NCBI GenBank assembly: GCA_017617035.1
Contig: JAFZWV010000026.1
Span: forward strand, 22,983-86,982
DNA length: 64,000 nt
DNA from: Bacteroidales bacterium
GTDB taxonomy: Bacteria; Bacteroidota; Bacteroidia; Bacteroidales; UBA932
Direction: 5' to 3'
The notes beneath the pieces are model-generated. The model did no database searches. It had not been told where the DNA came from and was given only the letters and a program-made list of their open reading frames with translations. Position numbers and translations under genes: made by a program. Positions within the stretch are counted from its first letter, which is position 1; each line of letters opens with the position of its first letter. Positions 1-7,316 of the stretch are shown here, one piece after another.

Positions 1-463
1 CGGTATGGACGGGCGAATAGGTGATGCAGAGCGAGGCCTGGGCGATCATTCCCGCTTCCTTTGCGTAATGGATGGAAGGGATGACGTTGCGAGGGTCGTT
101 AAGGCCGCAGAAGATACGGGTGATGTCCGTTCCCTGGGCTTTCTTGACCTTATAGAACAACTGGCGCAGGTCCTTGGCGCAAGGGGCCATACGAAGGCCG
201 TTGAGCGCACGGTCGAGCATGTGGGTCTGGATACCGGCCTCATGGAAGGGCTTGGTCCACTGACGCACAGCGTTGTTCGGGTTCTCTCCGTAGAGGAGGT
301 TTACCTGCTCGAAGCCGCCGCCGTTGGTTTCGACGCGGTCGAAGCATCCCATTTTGATGATCGCCGGAGCGATCTTCACCAACTGGTCTACGCGTGGCTG
401 GTACTTACCCGCACTCTGCCACATATCCCTGAAGACCAGGCTGAATTTTACTTCTCTTTTCAC
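1..463 (-). CDS. oadA: oxaloacetate decarboxylase alpha (carboxyltransferase) subunit, N-terminal part
   Basis: Partial gene running off the left edge; about 154 N-terminal residues are visible. It begins at a GTG (463-461) three bases after the stop of oadG, and reads VKREVKFSLVFRDMWQSAGKY. The RDxWQS motif (about residues 12-17) and the later ETNGGGFEQVNLLYGENP and GLNDPRNV stretches are typical of the TIM-barrel carboxyltransferase of oxaloacetate decarboxylase / pyruvate carboxylase subunit B. In the family this domain moves CO2 from oxaloacetate to biotin, and a membrane partner then uses decarboxylation to export Na+. Placement after oadG supports the decarboxylase role. The biotin domain, if present, lies outside the window. 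Confidence 0.9.
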   Translation of the reverse strand, partial: MKREVKFSLVFRDMWQSAGKYQPRVDQLVKIAPAIIKMGCFDRVETNGGGFEQVNLLYGENPNNAVRQWTKPFHEAGIQTHMLDRALNGLRMAPCAKDLRQLFYKVKKAQGTDITRIFCGLNDPRNVIPSIHYAKEAGMIAQASLCITYSPVHT

Positions 464-466
464 AGA

Positions 467-712
467 TTATAGTTTTTTGATATTTACGATGTGACCTTTG
501 CCGCCAGTAAGCTGTGCGACGGCGGCGTCCAAAACGGGCCTGACGGCCGAGAGGTCGTCCTGCTGTTGTTTAGGGGCGACTGTCTCTTCCGGGGCTATTT
601 TGTTGATAATCCTGATAAGGAGCCTGCTGCCGTAGATAACGATGAGGAGTATCACGAAGACCGTGACCATTCCCACAAGCATCAGCAGTAGACCGGTATT
701 AATATTTTCCAT
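467..712 (-). CDS. oadG: oxaloacetate decarboxylase gamma subunit (OadG family)
   Basis: Small membrane protein of 81 residues. One N-terminal hydrophobic segment (about residues 7-28, LLLMLVGMVTVFVILLIVIY) is followed by a charged, Gln-rich linker and a C-terminal tail ending GGKGHIVNIKKL. This size and layout fit the gamma chain of sodium-pumping decarboxylases, which anchors the alpha subunit to the membrane beta subunit. The stop codon is three bases before the oadA GTG, so the two are translationally close. A TAATTTTG box on the minus strand (752-745), inside the end of the cobW-type gene, could give it a promoter, but read-through from upstream is equally possible. Confidence 0.85.
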   Translation of the reverse strand: MENINTGLLLMLVGMVTVFVILLIVIYGSRLLIRIINKIAPEETVAPKQQQDDLSAVRPVLDAAVAQLTGGKGHIVNIKKL

Positions 713-738
713 AAAAGGTTTGGTTTTATCGCGCTAAT

Positions 739-1998
739 TTACTGCAAAATTACTTCATCGACAAGACAGGCATCCAGAGCATCTGCAATTTCTTTCTTAT
801 TGAGATGCTGGCCGATGAAGACCAGTTTCTGCATTCTGTCTCCGTAATTGTCGTCCCAGTCACGCCTGAGAATCGGGTCCTGGATCATCATGGTCTCCAG
901 CTGGTCGGCCGGCATAGTTGCGAACCACTGGCCTACGTTTTTAAGACCGATTTGCTTTCCGGCCTGTTCGAACAGGTAACACACATCCGGATTCTGGCTG
1001 AAATAGCAGAGTCCCTTGGCTCGGATCACGTCTTTGGGCCAGCGCCTGGCGATGAAATTGTCGAACTTGTTTATATCCAGAGGCTGACGCCTATAGTAGA
1101 CATATGTTCCGATTCCGTACTCCTCGACTTCCCCGCCTTCATGGTCATGGTGGTGATGATGATGGTGATGCTCGTGCTCGTCGTGATCGTCGTCTTCATC
1201 GTGATCATGATGATGGTGGTGGTGTTCGTGTTCATCGTGATCGTCGTCATCATCATCGTCATCGTCTTCGTAGGCGCCTTCGACTTTGCTGATCCAAGTA
1301 GCTGAAGTAGCTACCGCATCGAACTGGAAGAGATTGGTATGGAGTATCTTCTCGAAAGGGACGTCGCCGTAGTCGCACTCGATAATCTCCGCCTTGGGCT
1401 GGAGCTCGCGAACTATGCGGCGTACTTTTGCCAGTTCTTCAGAGCTAATCTCGGAGGCCTTATTGAGGAGTACTATATTGCAGAACTCTATTTGCTGAAT
1501 CACGAGGCTCTCTATATCCTCTTCGCCGATTCCAGCCGTGGTAAGGTCTGAGCCCGAATTGAACTCGTCGCGCATGCGCAGCGCGTCGACTATGGTGACG
1601 ATGCAATCAAGCCTTGCGTAGCCGTCCTTGATGAACTCGGGGCCCATCTGAGGGATGGAGCAAATAGTCTGGGCGATAGGCTCGGGCTCGCAGATACCGC
1701 TTGCCTCGATGACTATGTAGTCGAAGCGCTTCATCGCGGCTATCTCGCGTATCTGCTCGATGAGATCCATCTTGAGGGTGCAGCAGATACATCCGTTCTG
1801 CAGCGCTACGAGGCTTTCGTCTTTCTTGCCGACTACCCCGCCCTGCTCAATAAGGCTCGCGTCTATATTCACCTCGCCGATATCGTTTACGATCACGGCG
1901 AACTTGATTCCTTTTTTATTAGTCAGGATTCTGTTGAGAAGCGTCGTCTTTCCGCTTCCCAGATATCCCGTCAAAAGCAAAACCGGTATTTCTTTCAT
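739..1998 (-). CDS. CobW/COG0523 family metal-binding GTPase with His/Asp-rich insert
   Basis: G3E-family GTPase of 419 residues. The Walker A loop is at residues 11-19 (GYLGSGKTT) and the metal-binding CxCC motif at 70-73 (CICC), which in this family gates GTPase activity on Zn binding. LNKASEI (about 178-184) is the NKxD-like guanine motif. Residues 244-287 are almost only Asp, Glu and His and form a strong metal-binding linker before the C-terminal CobW domain (about 294-419). Such proteins load or deliver zinc, cobalt or related metals; the specific client is not visible. The start lies one base after the stop of the DUF4015 gene, so the two are co-transcribed. Confidence 0.9.
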   Translation of the reverse strand: MKEIPVLLLTGYLGSGKTTLLNRILTNKKGIKFAVIVNDIGEVNIDASLIEQGGVVGKKDESLVALQNGCICCTLKMDLIEQIREIAAMKRFDYIVIEASGICEPEPIAQTICSIPQMGPEFIKDGYARLDCIVTIVDALRMRDEFNSGSDLTTAGIGEEDIESLVIQQIEFCNIVLLNKASEISSEELAKVRRIVRELQPKAEIIECDYGDVPFEKILHTNLFQFDAVATSATWISKVEGAYEDDDDDDDDDHDEHEHHHHHHDHDEDDDHDEHEHHHHHHHHDHEGGEVEEYGIGTYVYYRRQPLDINKFDNFIARRWPKDVIRAKGLCYFSQNPDVCYLFEQAGKQIGLKNVGQWFATMPADQLETMMIQDPILRRDWDDNYGDRMQKLVFIGQHLNKKEIADALDACLVDEVILQ

Positions 1999-1999
1999 A

Positions 2000-3802
2000 C
2001 TATTCGTTTGCGTAATCTATCGAGTACGCTTCTTTCTGATTTCTATATCTTTCGATGTTGGAAGACGACAGCCATGGGATATAGCCGTCTTTGAGGCCGA
2101 CAGAGCAGAGGCCGCGGATTTCCTTGGCTATGTTTTCGGCGTTGTAGTCGATTCCGTCTTTGTCGACATACTTCATGACATGATAGGCCTGGACCCAGGT
2201 GCGGACTTTAGCCGGTGTCGGGGTCTCGGACTGACGTGCGTTGACGCGGCGGCCCCAGGCGCTGAGTATCTCGAAGGGGTGGTTCCATGGCTTTGAGATG
2301 CCGTAGAATCCATCGGAGAAGTGATCGGGATAAGGCATGCCGCACATGACATCGGCAACGTTCGAGAGGGCAGGCCAGTACTGGCCATAGGCGGTCGTGT
2401 AACCGGGATTCGCGCACTCTCCAAAGACGTCGATAGAGACGTATGCGCCAACTGCATGGATCTCGTCGCAAGCGTAGGTCACGAAGCGCTGAATGGCCTG
2501 GACCTTAGATTCACCGTATTTGTTGTGGTAGTCGATATGGTCCTCGATCTTGGTCATGCGGTCCGGGAAGCGGACGTAGTCGAAGTTGACTTCGTCGAAG
2601 CCGAAGCGGCGCACTGACTCCTTGGCAAGTTCCACGTTGAATTCCCATACCGAACGGTCGAAGGCGCTTGGCCAGTGGGACTTGTTGTGGTAAAGCGGCT
2701 CGCCGGTCGAAAGGTCGGTGATGGCGCAGTCGGGGTTGTCCTTGACGAAGTAGGAGTCCTTGAAGACGGTGATACGTCCCACGACGTAGAAGCCTTCTTC
2801 ATGGAGCCGGCGAACGGCGCGCGCGTACATGTCGACGCCCTTCTTGCTGGCCCTGGCGTAGTTGGTCGGCGAATAAAGCTTCATCGCATCGGCTTTGTAA
2901 CCGGGGCACTCGTTGTCCTTGATGTCGAGGACGAAAGTGTTGATCTTGGTCTCCTTAGCGAGGGCGATGTAGGACTCGATATTGCCGATTACGCCGGGTG
3001 CAAAGTTCAAGTAAAGCGAGTAGCAAGCATTGGGCATGGCGACATGGTTATGGCCATCGCGGGGGCCGCCTGCGAATACCGGCTTTTCGTGGGGGTAGAA
3101 GTCCAGGCCGCTGGCACGTCCGCCGCCGAATGTGTTGCGCACCGCATTGTGGATAGAGTCGTACTTTTCAGGCATGTAGTTGAGTTGCGCCTCGGCAGCT
3201 TCGTACACCGTGTACTTGGAGTATATCCAGCCCTCTGCTGACGGGAGGTTTTTAGCCTGCTTTGCGGTGAGAGTACTGTCTGGCTTTGCGCCTATAGCCT
3301 TGCCGGTATTCTTGTAGCGAATCTTGTAACGGTTTACCTTGCCGGTAAGCGGGTCCAGCCTGTCATAGCCGACTATTTCGAGCGCTGCGCCCTTGGAGGC
3401 TAGCGTTCCTATCTTGGAGATCGCAGTATCGCTGAGGACAGAACTGGCGCTGCGGGTGTAAACGCGTTTTTCCAGAACGACCTGAGTGCTGTCTTCAGCA
3501 AGATTTTCTTTAAGGGCGTAAGCGAAGGTCTTGCGCGCCCTTTTGACGAGAACGTAGGTCTGCTTATCTATTTTCTTTGTCTGAGTCGGGATAACCTGAA
3601 GCCTGAAGCCCCTGAAAAGTGTGTCTGAAGGCGTTACAGTCAGAGCGTCATCTTCTCCCTCAATGCTGTATAGGCAGGCTGTGGGCCTATCGGAGGCCAG
3701 CCATCTATACTCCGTAACATCCTTATTATCCCCCTTGCAACCCGCCAGAGCCAGCGCGGCTCCAGCGAGCGTAAGAAAGCGTATGATTGTTGACATTATC
3801 AT
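2000..3802 (-). CDS. DUF4015 putative glycoside hydrolase lipoprotein
   Basis: About 600 residues. The best starts are the paired ATG codons at 3802 and 3796; the longer reading begins with TTG. The N-terminus has a lipoprotein signal (LTLAGAALALAGC). The C-terminal half matches the putative glycosyl-hydrolase TIM-barrel domain PF13200: NTFVLDIKDNECPG, YVVGRITVFKDSYF and FDEVNFDYVRFPD are its typical strand ends, with acidic residues at barrel-end positions. The N-terminal third (about residues 20-220) is unassigned. The substrate is unknown. It is the first gene of a tight pair with the CobW-type GTPase and has a TATATTTG box upstream (3828-3821). Confidence 0.75.
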   Translation of the reverse strand: MIMSTIIRFLTLAGAALALAGCKGDNKDVTEYRWLASDRPTACLYSIEGEDDALTVTPSDTLFRGFRLQVIPTQTKKIDKQTYVLVKRARKTFAYALKENLAEDSTQVVLEKRVYTRSASSVLSDTAISKIGTLASKGAALEIVGYDRLDPLTGKVNRYKIRYKNTGKAIGAKPDSTLTAKQAKNLPSAEGWIYSKYTVYEAAEAQLNYMPEKYDSIHNAVRNTFGGGRASGLDFYPHEKPVFAGGPRDGHNHVAMPNACYSLYLNFAPGVIGNIESYIALAKETKINTFVLDIKDNECPGYKADAMKLYSPTNYARASKKGVDMYARAVRRLHEEGFYVVGRITVFKDSYFVKDNPDCAITDLSTGEPLYHNKSHWPSAFDRSVWEFNVELAKESVRRFGFDEVNFDYVRFPDRMTKIEDHIDYHNKYGESKVQAIQRFVTYACDEIHAVGAYVSIDVFGECANPGYTTAYGQYWPALSNVADVMCGMPYPDHFSDGFYGISKPWNHPFEILSAWGRRVNARQSETPTPAKVRTWVQAYHVMKYVDKDGIDYNAENIAKEIRGLCSVGLKDGYIPWLSSSNIERYRNQKEAYSIDYANE

Positions 3803-3820
3803 CGAATTAATGAAAGCCAA

Positions 3821-3828
3821 CAAATATA
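3821..3828 (-). promoter_or_regulatory. -7 box TATATTTG for DUF4015 gene
   Basis: Minus-strand TATATTTG matches the Bacteroidota TAnnTTTG -7 element and lies 19-25 bases upstream of the paired ATG codons. No clear TTTG -33 element was found. Confidence 0.45.
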
Positions 3829-3843
3829 CTGAAAAGATTGCTT

Positions 3844-4359
3844 TTAATCGTTGATAATCTCAATCTTATTGCTACTTTTGTACAAGGAAATGGCGGCACC
3901 CAAATCTTCACGACTAAACGTAGGGCTGATTTGCGTAGATCCGGATTGAGTACTAACCTCGCTGGTTTCACCCGCTTTTTCTTTTTTCTTCCACCCGTTA
4001 AATAACCAAGTCTCCCTTTCGCCATTACGCGTCAGGGCCAGCACCGCCTCGTACTCGCCGTCTGTAAGAACTACAGTTTTGTTTCCTTCGACATATCTGT
4101 CTATTGCTCCTTGGGAAATAACAGTCAGCGCTCGCAAAACTGAATCAACCCCATGCTTGGCCCCAATATGGGATATACCGTAACCTTTTTTGTAGTTCTT
4201 TTTAGGATCTCCGGTATATCCCCAATAAAAAGTAATGGCTGTACAAGCGCCAAACTGATTCAAATCCTTGCGAAACATAGCATTCTCAATAATATCCTCT
4301 CCCTCAGCGATACGTTCAAGAGCATCTAAACCAGCAAAGATATTGCTGTCTATCATCAT
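3844..4359 (-). CDS. putative barnase/colicin E5-like (BECR fold) endoribonuclease
   Basis: Protein of 171 residues without signal peptide or membrane segment. The core (about residues 58-123) reads KGYGISHIGAKHG, then an ISQGAIDRYVEGNK helix-turn, then EYEAVLALTRNGERETWLFNGWK. This pattern (GxxHIxxKHG ... G ... R ... W(L/T)xxGW) is what I know from phage-associated barnase-EndoU-colicin-RelE type nucleases. H64, H69, R111 and W118/W123 are candidate active-site residues. The Ser/Thr-rich tail (128-171) resembles the tail seen after this domain in larger phage proteins. It starts 12 bases after the Myb-like gene, so the pair looks like one operon. Family recognition is by eye; activity and toxicity are inference. 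Confidence 0.6.
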   Translation of the reverse strand: MMIDSNIFAGLDALERIAEGEDIIENAMFRKDLNQFGACTAITFYWGYTGDPKKNYKKGYGISHIGAKHGVDSVLRALTVISQGAIDRYVEGNKTVVLTDGEYEAVLALTRNGERETWLFNGWKKKEKAGETSEVSTQSGSTQISPTFSREDLGAAISLYKSSNKIEIIND

Positions 4360-4371
4360 GGCAACGCTATC

Positions 4372-4902
4372 TCAATAACGTCTGACTGCTGGATCAGATA
4401 GTGTGAAACCGAGACGTTCTAGGCGGATTTTGATGGCGTTGGCGGGGCGGCCGAACATTTCAGAGAGATCTTTCCAGTCCAGGCCGGCTTCGCCTTTACG
4501 GTTATAAATAGCGCGGAGATCCTCGTCGTCCTGTTCTGTCCACTTCTGGAAGGTGTTGGGATATCTGGTTCTAATACCAGAGCGATTTAGTTCGCGGAAG
4601 TTGACGAAACGCAAAATCAGATCATCAATCTGACCATCAGCACCCTTGTCGATCCATTCGTAGAGGTCTTCTTTGCGATATACTTCCAAGAAAAGGGAGA
4701 ATTGATCAGGAGTGAATCCGCATACTGTCTTTTCAATAACGGGCAGTTCTCCCGTTTCATTGAGGCGAGATTCCAGACTCTCACAGATTTCGTCCAGACA
4801 GTCTGCGAGTTCGGATTTAATAAGATTGATTGATGCTTGGCGGCCACTCAGGATAATGGCGCGGACCTCTTTAGAGAGATCATTCTTTTCGATGTTGTCC
4901 AT
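4372..4902 (-). CDS. Myb/SANT-like HTH protein, candidate antitoxin/autoregulator
   Basis: Protein of 176 residues, not recognised as a named family over its full length. The first 115 residues are helical and acidic (for example ELADCLDEICESLESRLNE). Residues 119-166 look like a Myb/SANT helix-turn-helix: QKWTEQDDEDLRAIY, then LDWKDLSEMFGRPANAIKIRLERLGF. A DNA-binding protein directly upstream of a putative RNase, with a 10-bp inverted repeat over its own promoter, suggests a toxin-antitoxin arrangement with autoregulation. No homology to a known antitoxin family was recognised, so this role is inferred from context only. Confidence 0.6.
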   Translation of the reverse strand: MDNIEKNDLSKEVRAIILSGRQASINLIKSELADCLDEICESLESRLNETGELPVIEKTVCGFTPDQFSLFLEVYRKEDLYEWIDKGADGQIDDLILRFVNFRELNRSGIRTRYPNTFQKWTEQDDEDLRAIYNRKGEAGLDWKDLSEMFGRPANAIKIRLERLGFTLSDPAVRRY

Positions 4903-4910
4903 AGTAACGT

Positions 4911-4952
4911 TGTTTTAGGTGAAACAAATTGTTGTTCGTCAAACCTAAAACA
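4911..4952 (-). promoter_or_regulatory. inverted-repeat operator overlapping promoter of the HTH/RNase pair
   Basis: Perfect 10-bp arms TGTTTTAGGT (4911-4920) and ACCTAAAACA (4943-4952) are separated by 22 bp, so their centres are 32 bp apart, about three helical turns. The proximal arm ends 9 bases from the start codon at 4902. The distal arm overlaps a minus-strand -7 box TAGGTTTG (4947-4940). A repressor bound here would block the promoter; the downstream Myb-like protein is the obvious candidate. Confidence 0.55.
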
Positions 4953-4999
4953 TTTTATCGGAAAACCACCGAAAAAAACGTCGCTTTCGTAGAAAAAAA

Positions 5000-6268
5000 T
5001 TATTTAAACTCGTAGTAGCCGGACCAGTAGATGGTGTTGTCCTTCTTTAGGACGAGGGCGCTGGAGGTACCCTGCATGTCGCCGATTAGCATGTAGTAGC
5101 CCTTGCCGTTACCCGCGCCGTAGTACTGGGTCAAAGCGGAATATGCAGGAGTGGCCTTAGAGAAGGTTCCGAGACCTTCGTCGAACATGTGGGCTATAAC
5201 GCAGTGACCGCCCGTAGAATATCCTGTCATATCGCGGACCTTGCCGGGACAGTTGAAATTACCAGTGGTTGTCTTCACATCACCATCATCGGTAGTGAAG
5301 GTAAAGCGGCTGCAGAAGCCGTTCGCGATTTGCATACCATAGTAAATGGTTATGCGGACATCCTCGATAGCGGTAATATCGACGCGAACATACAGGCGGC
5401 TCTCTTTGAAAGTATAGGTAACATCCTCGCAGATAGTAAACCTCTTGGATTCGCCGAGTTTGGTATTCAAGGCCTCTACCTTGTTGTGGACCACGACCTT
5501 GGCTTCAGAACCAGTAGCTGTTCCACTCGGCAATTCCGAACCGTCGAGAAATACCTCGATAGATTCAGTAACAGCGGTAGGATCACCCGTACCGTCGCCG
5601 TTGGAGGCGTGCCAGCCGCCGACAAAGCCGCTCAATTTCTCCGTCTGAGTAGTCGTCGCGACTGTCTTCATATTGTAAGGGCCAATCCAGTCGGTATAGC
5701 TCTGGAAGGATTCTGAGCCAATAGAATACCTGTCTATCTGGACAGTCTTATTAGCGCTGACCTTTCCCAGAGTAACAATTACATCCTCGCCATTAACAGA
5801 TTTGCTTCTGAATTCAACTGCGAAGCCAGCTGCGTCGGCAGTAATAGTAACGGGCTCGGCGGCAGGCTGAGGAGGCTCAGGTCCCGGTTCCGGCGCCGGC
5901 ATCGCCAGCGAATCCGAATAGACAATCGCGCTGCCGGCCGAGGCGCCCTTGGCCTTCACTCCGAAGTAGTAAGTCTCCCCTGCCTTCAAGCCCTCAAAAA
6001 CGTACGAGCGCTCCGAGGCCGGCAGCGGCGAGGCCTGATTCAACGGCAAAGAACTAACCCCTTCCGAGGCCTTACGCAAAAACACCCACCAACCTTCCAC
6101 TCCTACACCGTCGTGCTGCCAGCTAAGCGAAGCCGAAGTCTCGGAAACCACTGTAGCCTGCAATCCATACGGATCGGCCAGAGCCTTAACAACGCCAGAC
6201 GGTTCTTTACTGCCGCAAGACAACACCGCCATTGCCGCAATCAACAGAGGGAAGAAATACTTTTTCAT
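5000..6268 (-). CDS. lipoprotein with fibronectin type III domain
   Basis: Protein of 422 residues with a lipoprotein signal ending LSC (Cys18). Residues about 30-125 form a FnIII-like fold (SLSWQHDGVGVEGWWVFLRKA ... LKAGETYYFGVKAKGAS). A Pro-rich linker (PEPGPEPPQPAAEP) leads to an unassigned, Thr-rich C-terminal region of about 280 residues with no recognised catalytic motif. It is probably anchored in the outer membrane and may be surface exposed. It is not in an evident operon: the regulator on the right is on the other strand and the HTH/RNase pair on the left has its own promoter. Function unknown. Confidence 0.7.
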   Translation of the reverse strand: MKKYFFPLLIAAMAVLSCGSKEPSGVVKALADPYGLQATVVSETSASLSWQHDGVGVEGWWVFLRKASEGVSSLPLNQASPLPASERSYVFEGLKAGETYYFGVKAKGASAGSAIVYSDSLAMPAPEPGPEPPQPAAEPVTITADAAGFAVEFRSKSVNGEDVIVTLGKVSANKTVQIDRYSIGSESFQSYTDWIGPYNMKTVATTTQTEKLSGFVGGWHASNGDGTGDPTAVTESIEVFLDGSELPSGTATGSEAKVVVHNKVEALNTKLGESKRFTICEDVTYTFKESRLYVRVDITAIEDVRITIYYGMQIANGFCSRFTFTTDDGDVKTTTGNFNCPGKVRDMTGYSTGGHCVIAHMFDEGLGTFSKATPAYSALTQYYGAGNGKGYYMLIGDMQGTSSALVLKKDNTIYWSGYYEFK

Positions 6269-6425
6269 CGGAAGCGCGTGGTTATTTCTCGTAAATATAC
6301 GAAAAATTTAACCAGCCGCCTACCGTAAGGCGCGATTTGGTCGAATCCGACGGCGTTTGCGCACCGGCGCAGACTGCGAATAAAGTAAGTGCAATTACTA
6401 TGTGTATTTTATAACCACAAATAGG

Positions 6426-6433
6426 TATATTTG
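6426..6433 (+). promoter_or_regulatory. -7 box TATATTTG for hemerythrin-LuxR gene
   Basis: Match to TAnnTTTG ending only 8 bases before the ATG at 6442, which implies a leader of a few bases or none. The 150 bases to the left, up to the divergent lipoprotein start, hold nothing else I can support. Confidence 0.5.
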
Positions 6434-6441
6434 CAGGCGAA

Positions 6442-7269
6442 ATGACAAACAGGAAGTTACAAAGCGTAAATGGAATCAGCCCGGGATTGTTCGCAACCCT
6501 GTGTGAAATCTACACCTCAGACAACCCTCAGGTAGATCTCCAGAAACTGGATACTTTCGACATTCCTGTTCTTTTGAGAATCCTTCGCAACACACACAGA
6601 CACTACCTCGAAGCGTCAATTGTCGCCATCCACGACAACGTCCACCGTATGACCCAGCTCTCCACCCCCGAGAACAGCGCGGTCATCAACCGTTTCTTCG
6701 ACGAATATGAGGCCGATATCCGGTCCCATATCCATTTCGAGGAAAAGGTAGTGTTCAAATATGTCGAAGGTCTGCTCAAGGGCGAACGCGACTCCCGCTT
6801 CTCTGTTAGCATGCTCGCCGAGATGCACAACGACGCCGAGGAAAAGCTCACCGACTTCAAGAATATAGTCATGAACCACCTCCCCGACAGCGACACAAGC
6901 GACGCCCGCTACGAGGTTCTCGTCGGAATTCTGAATGTCGAAGACGCCATCAGGCGCCACACCGTAGTGGAGGAAAAAGTTCTTCTGCCTCTCGCAGAGT
7001 TACTGGAGAAAGGTCAGAACAGGTTCGAGCCTAAACACGAAGAGGAAGAAAGCGGAAGCATCCTTTCCGACCGTGAAAAGGAAATAGTCGCTGAGGTCGC
7101 TCGCGGCCTGACAAACAAAGAGATTGCAGATAAACTCTTTATTTCTGTATTTACCGTCACAACTCACCGTAAGAATATCACCCAGAAACTGGGAATCAAG
7201 AGTATTGCGGGTCTGACCGTCTACGCCCTGATGAACGGGCTGATACGGCAGGATGAAATAGAATTATAA
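6442..7269 (+). CDS. hemerythrin-like HHE domain fused to LuxR-type HTH regulator
   Basis: Soluble protein of 275 residues with two parts. Residues about 45-190 form a four-helix hemerythrin-like domain. His and Glu residues that could bind a di-iron centre are spaced along it: H52/H54 (THRHYLE), H98 with E100/E101 (HIHFEE), H129 (EMHND) and H173 with E177/E178 (RRHTVVEE). Residues about 206-268 are a LuxR/GerE HTH (LSDREKEIVAEVARGLTNKEIADKLFIS ... THRKNITQKLG). Hemerythrin domains in other bacteria sense or handle O2, NO or iron, so a redox or nitrosative-stress sensing regulator is a reasonable inference. Its targets are not visible. Confidence 0.85.
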   Translation: MTNRKLQSVNGISPGLFATLCEIYTSDNPQVDLQKLDTFDIPVLLRILRNTHRHYLEASIVAIHDNVHRMTQLSTPENSAVINRFFDEYEADIRSHIHFEEKVVFKYVEGLLKGERDSRFSVSMLAEMHNDAEEKLTDFKNIVMNHLPDSDTSDARYEVLVGILNVEDAIRRHTVVEEKVLLPLAELLEKGQNRFEPKHEEEESGSILSDREKEIVAEVARGLTNKEIADKLFISVFTVTTHRKNITQKLGIKSIAGLTVYALMNGLIRQDEIEL

Positions 7270-7301
7270 AATAAGGGCCAGTCTTTCGACCGGCCCTTAT
7301 T
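7270..7301. terminator. bidirectional terminator hairpin
   Basis: Arms AATAAGGGCC (7270-7279) and GGCCCTTATT (7292-7301) pair perfectly around a 12-base loop that can pair further. It lies between the convergent regulator gene (ends 7269) and the lipoprotein gene (ends 7317) and can serve both. Confidence 0.75.
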
Positions 7302-7316
7302 AATTATTAGAATCTA

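Noticed and set aside
1140-1265. Short tandem-like GTG/ATG-rich repeat resembling a repeat array
   Set aside because: It encodes the His/Asp tract of the CobW-type GTPase; there are no spacers and it is not a CRISPR array.
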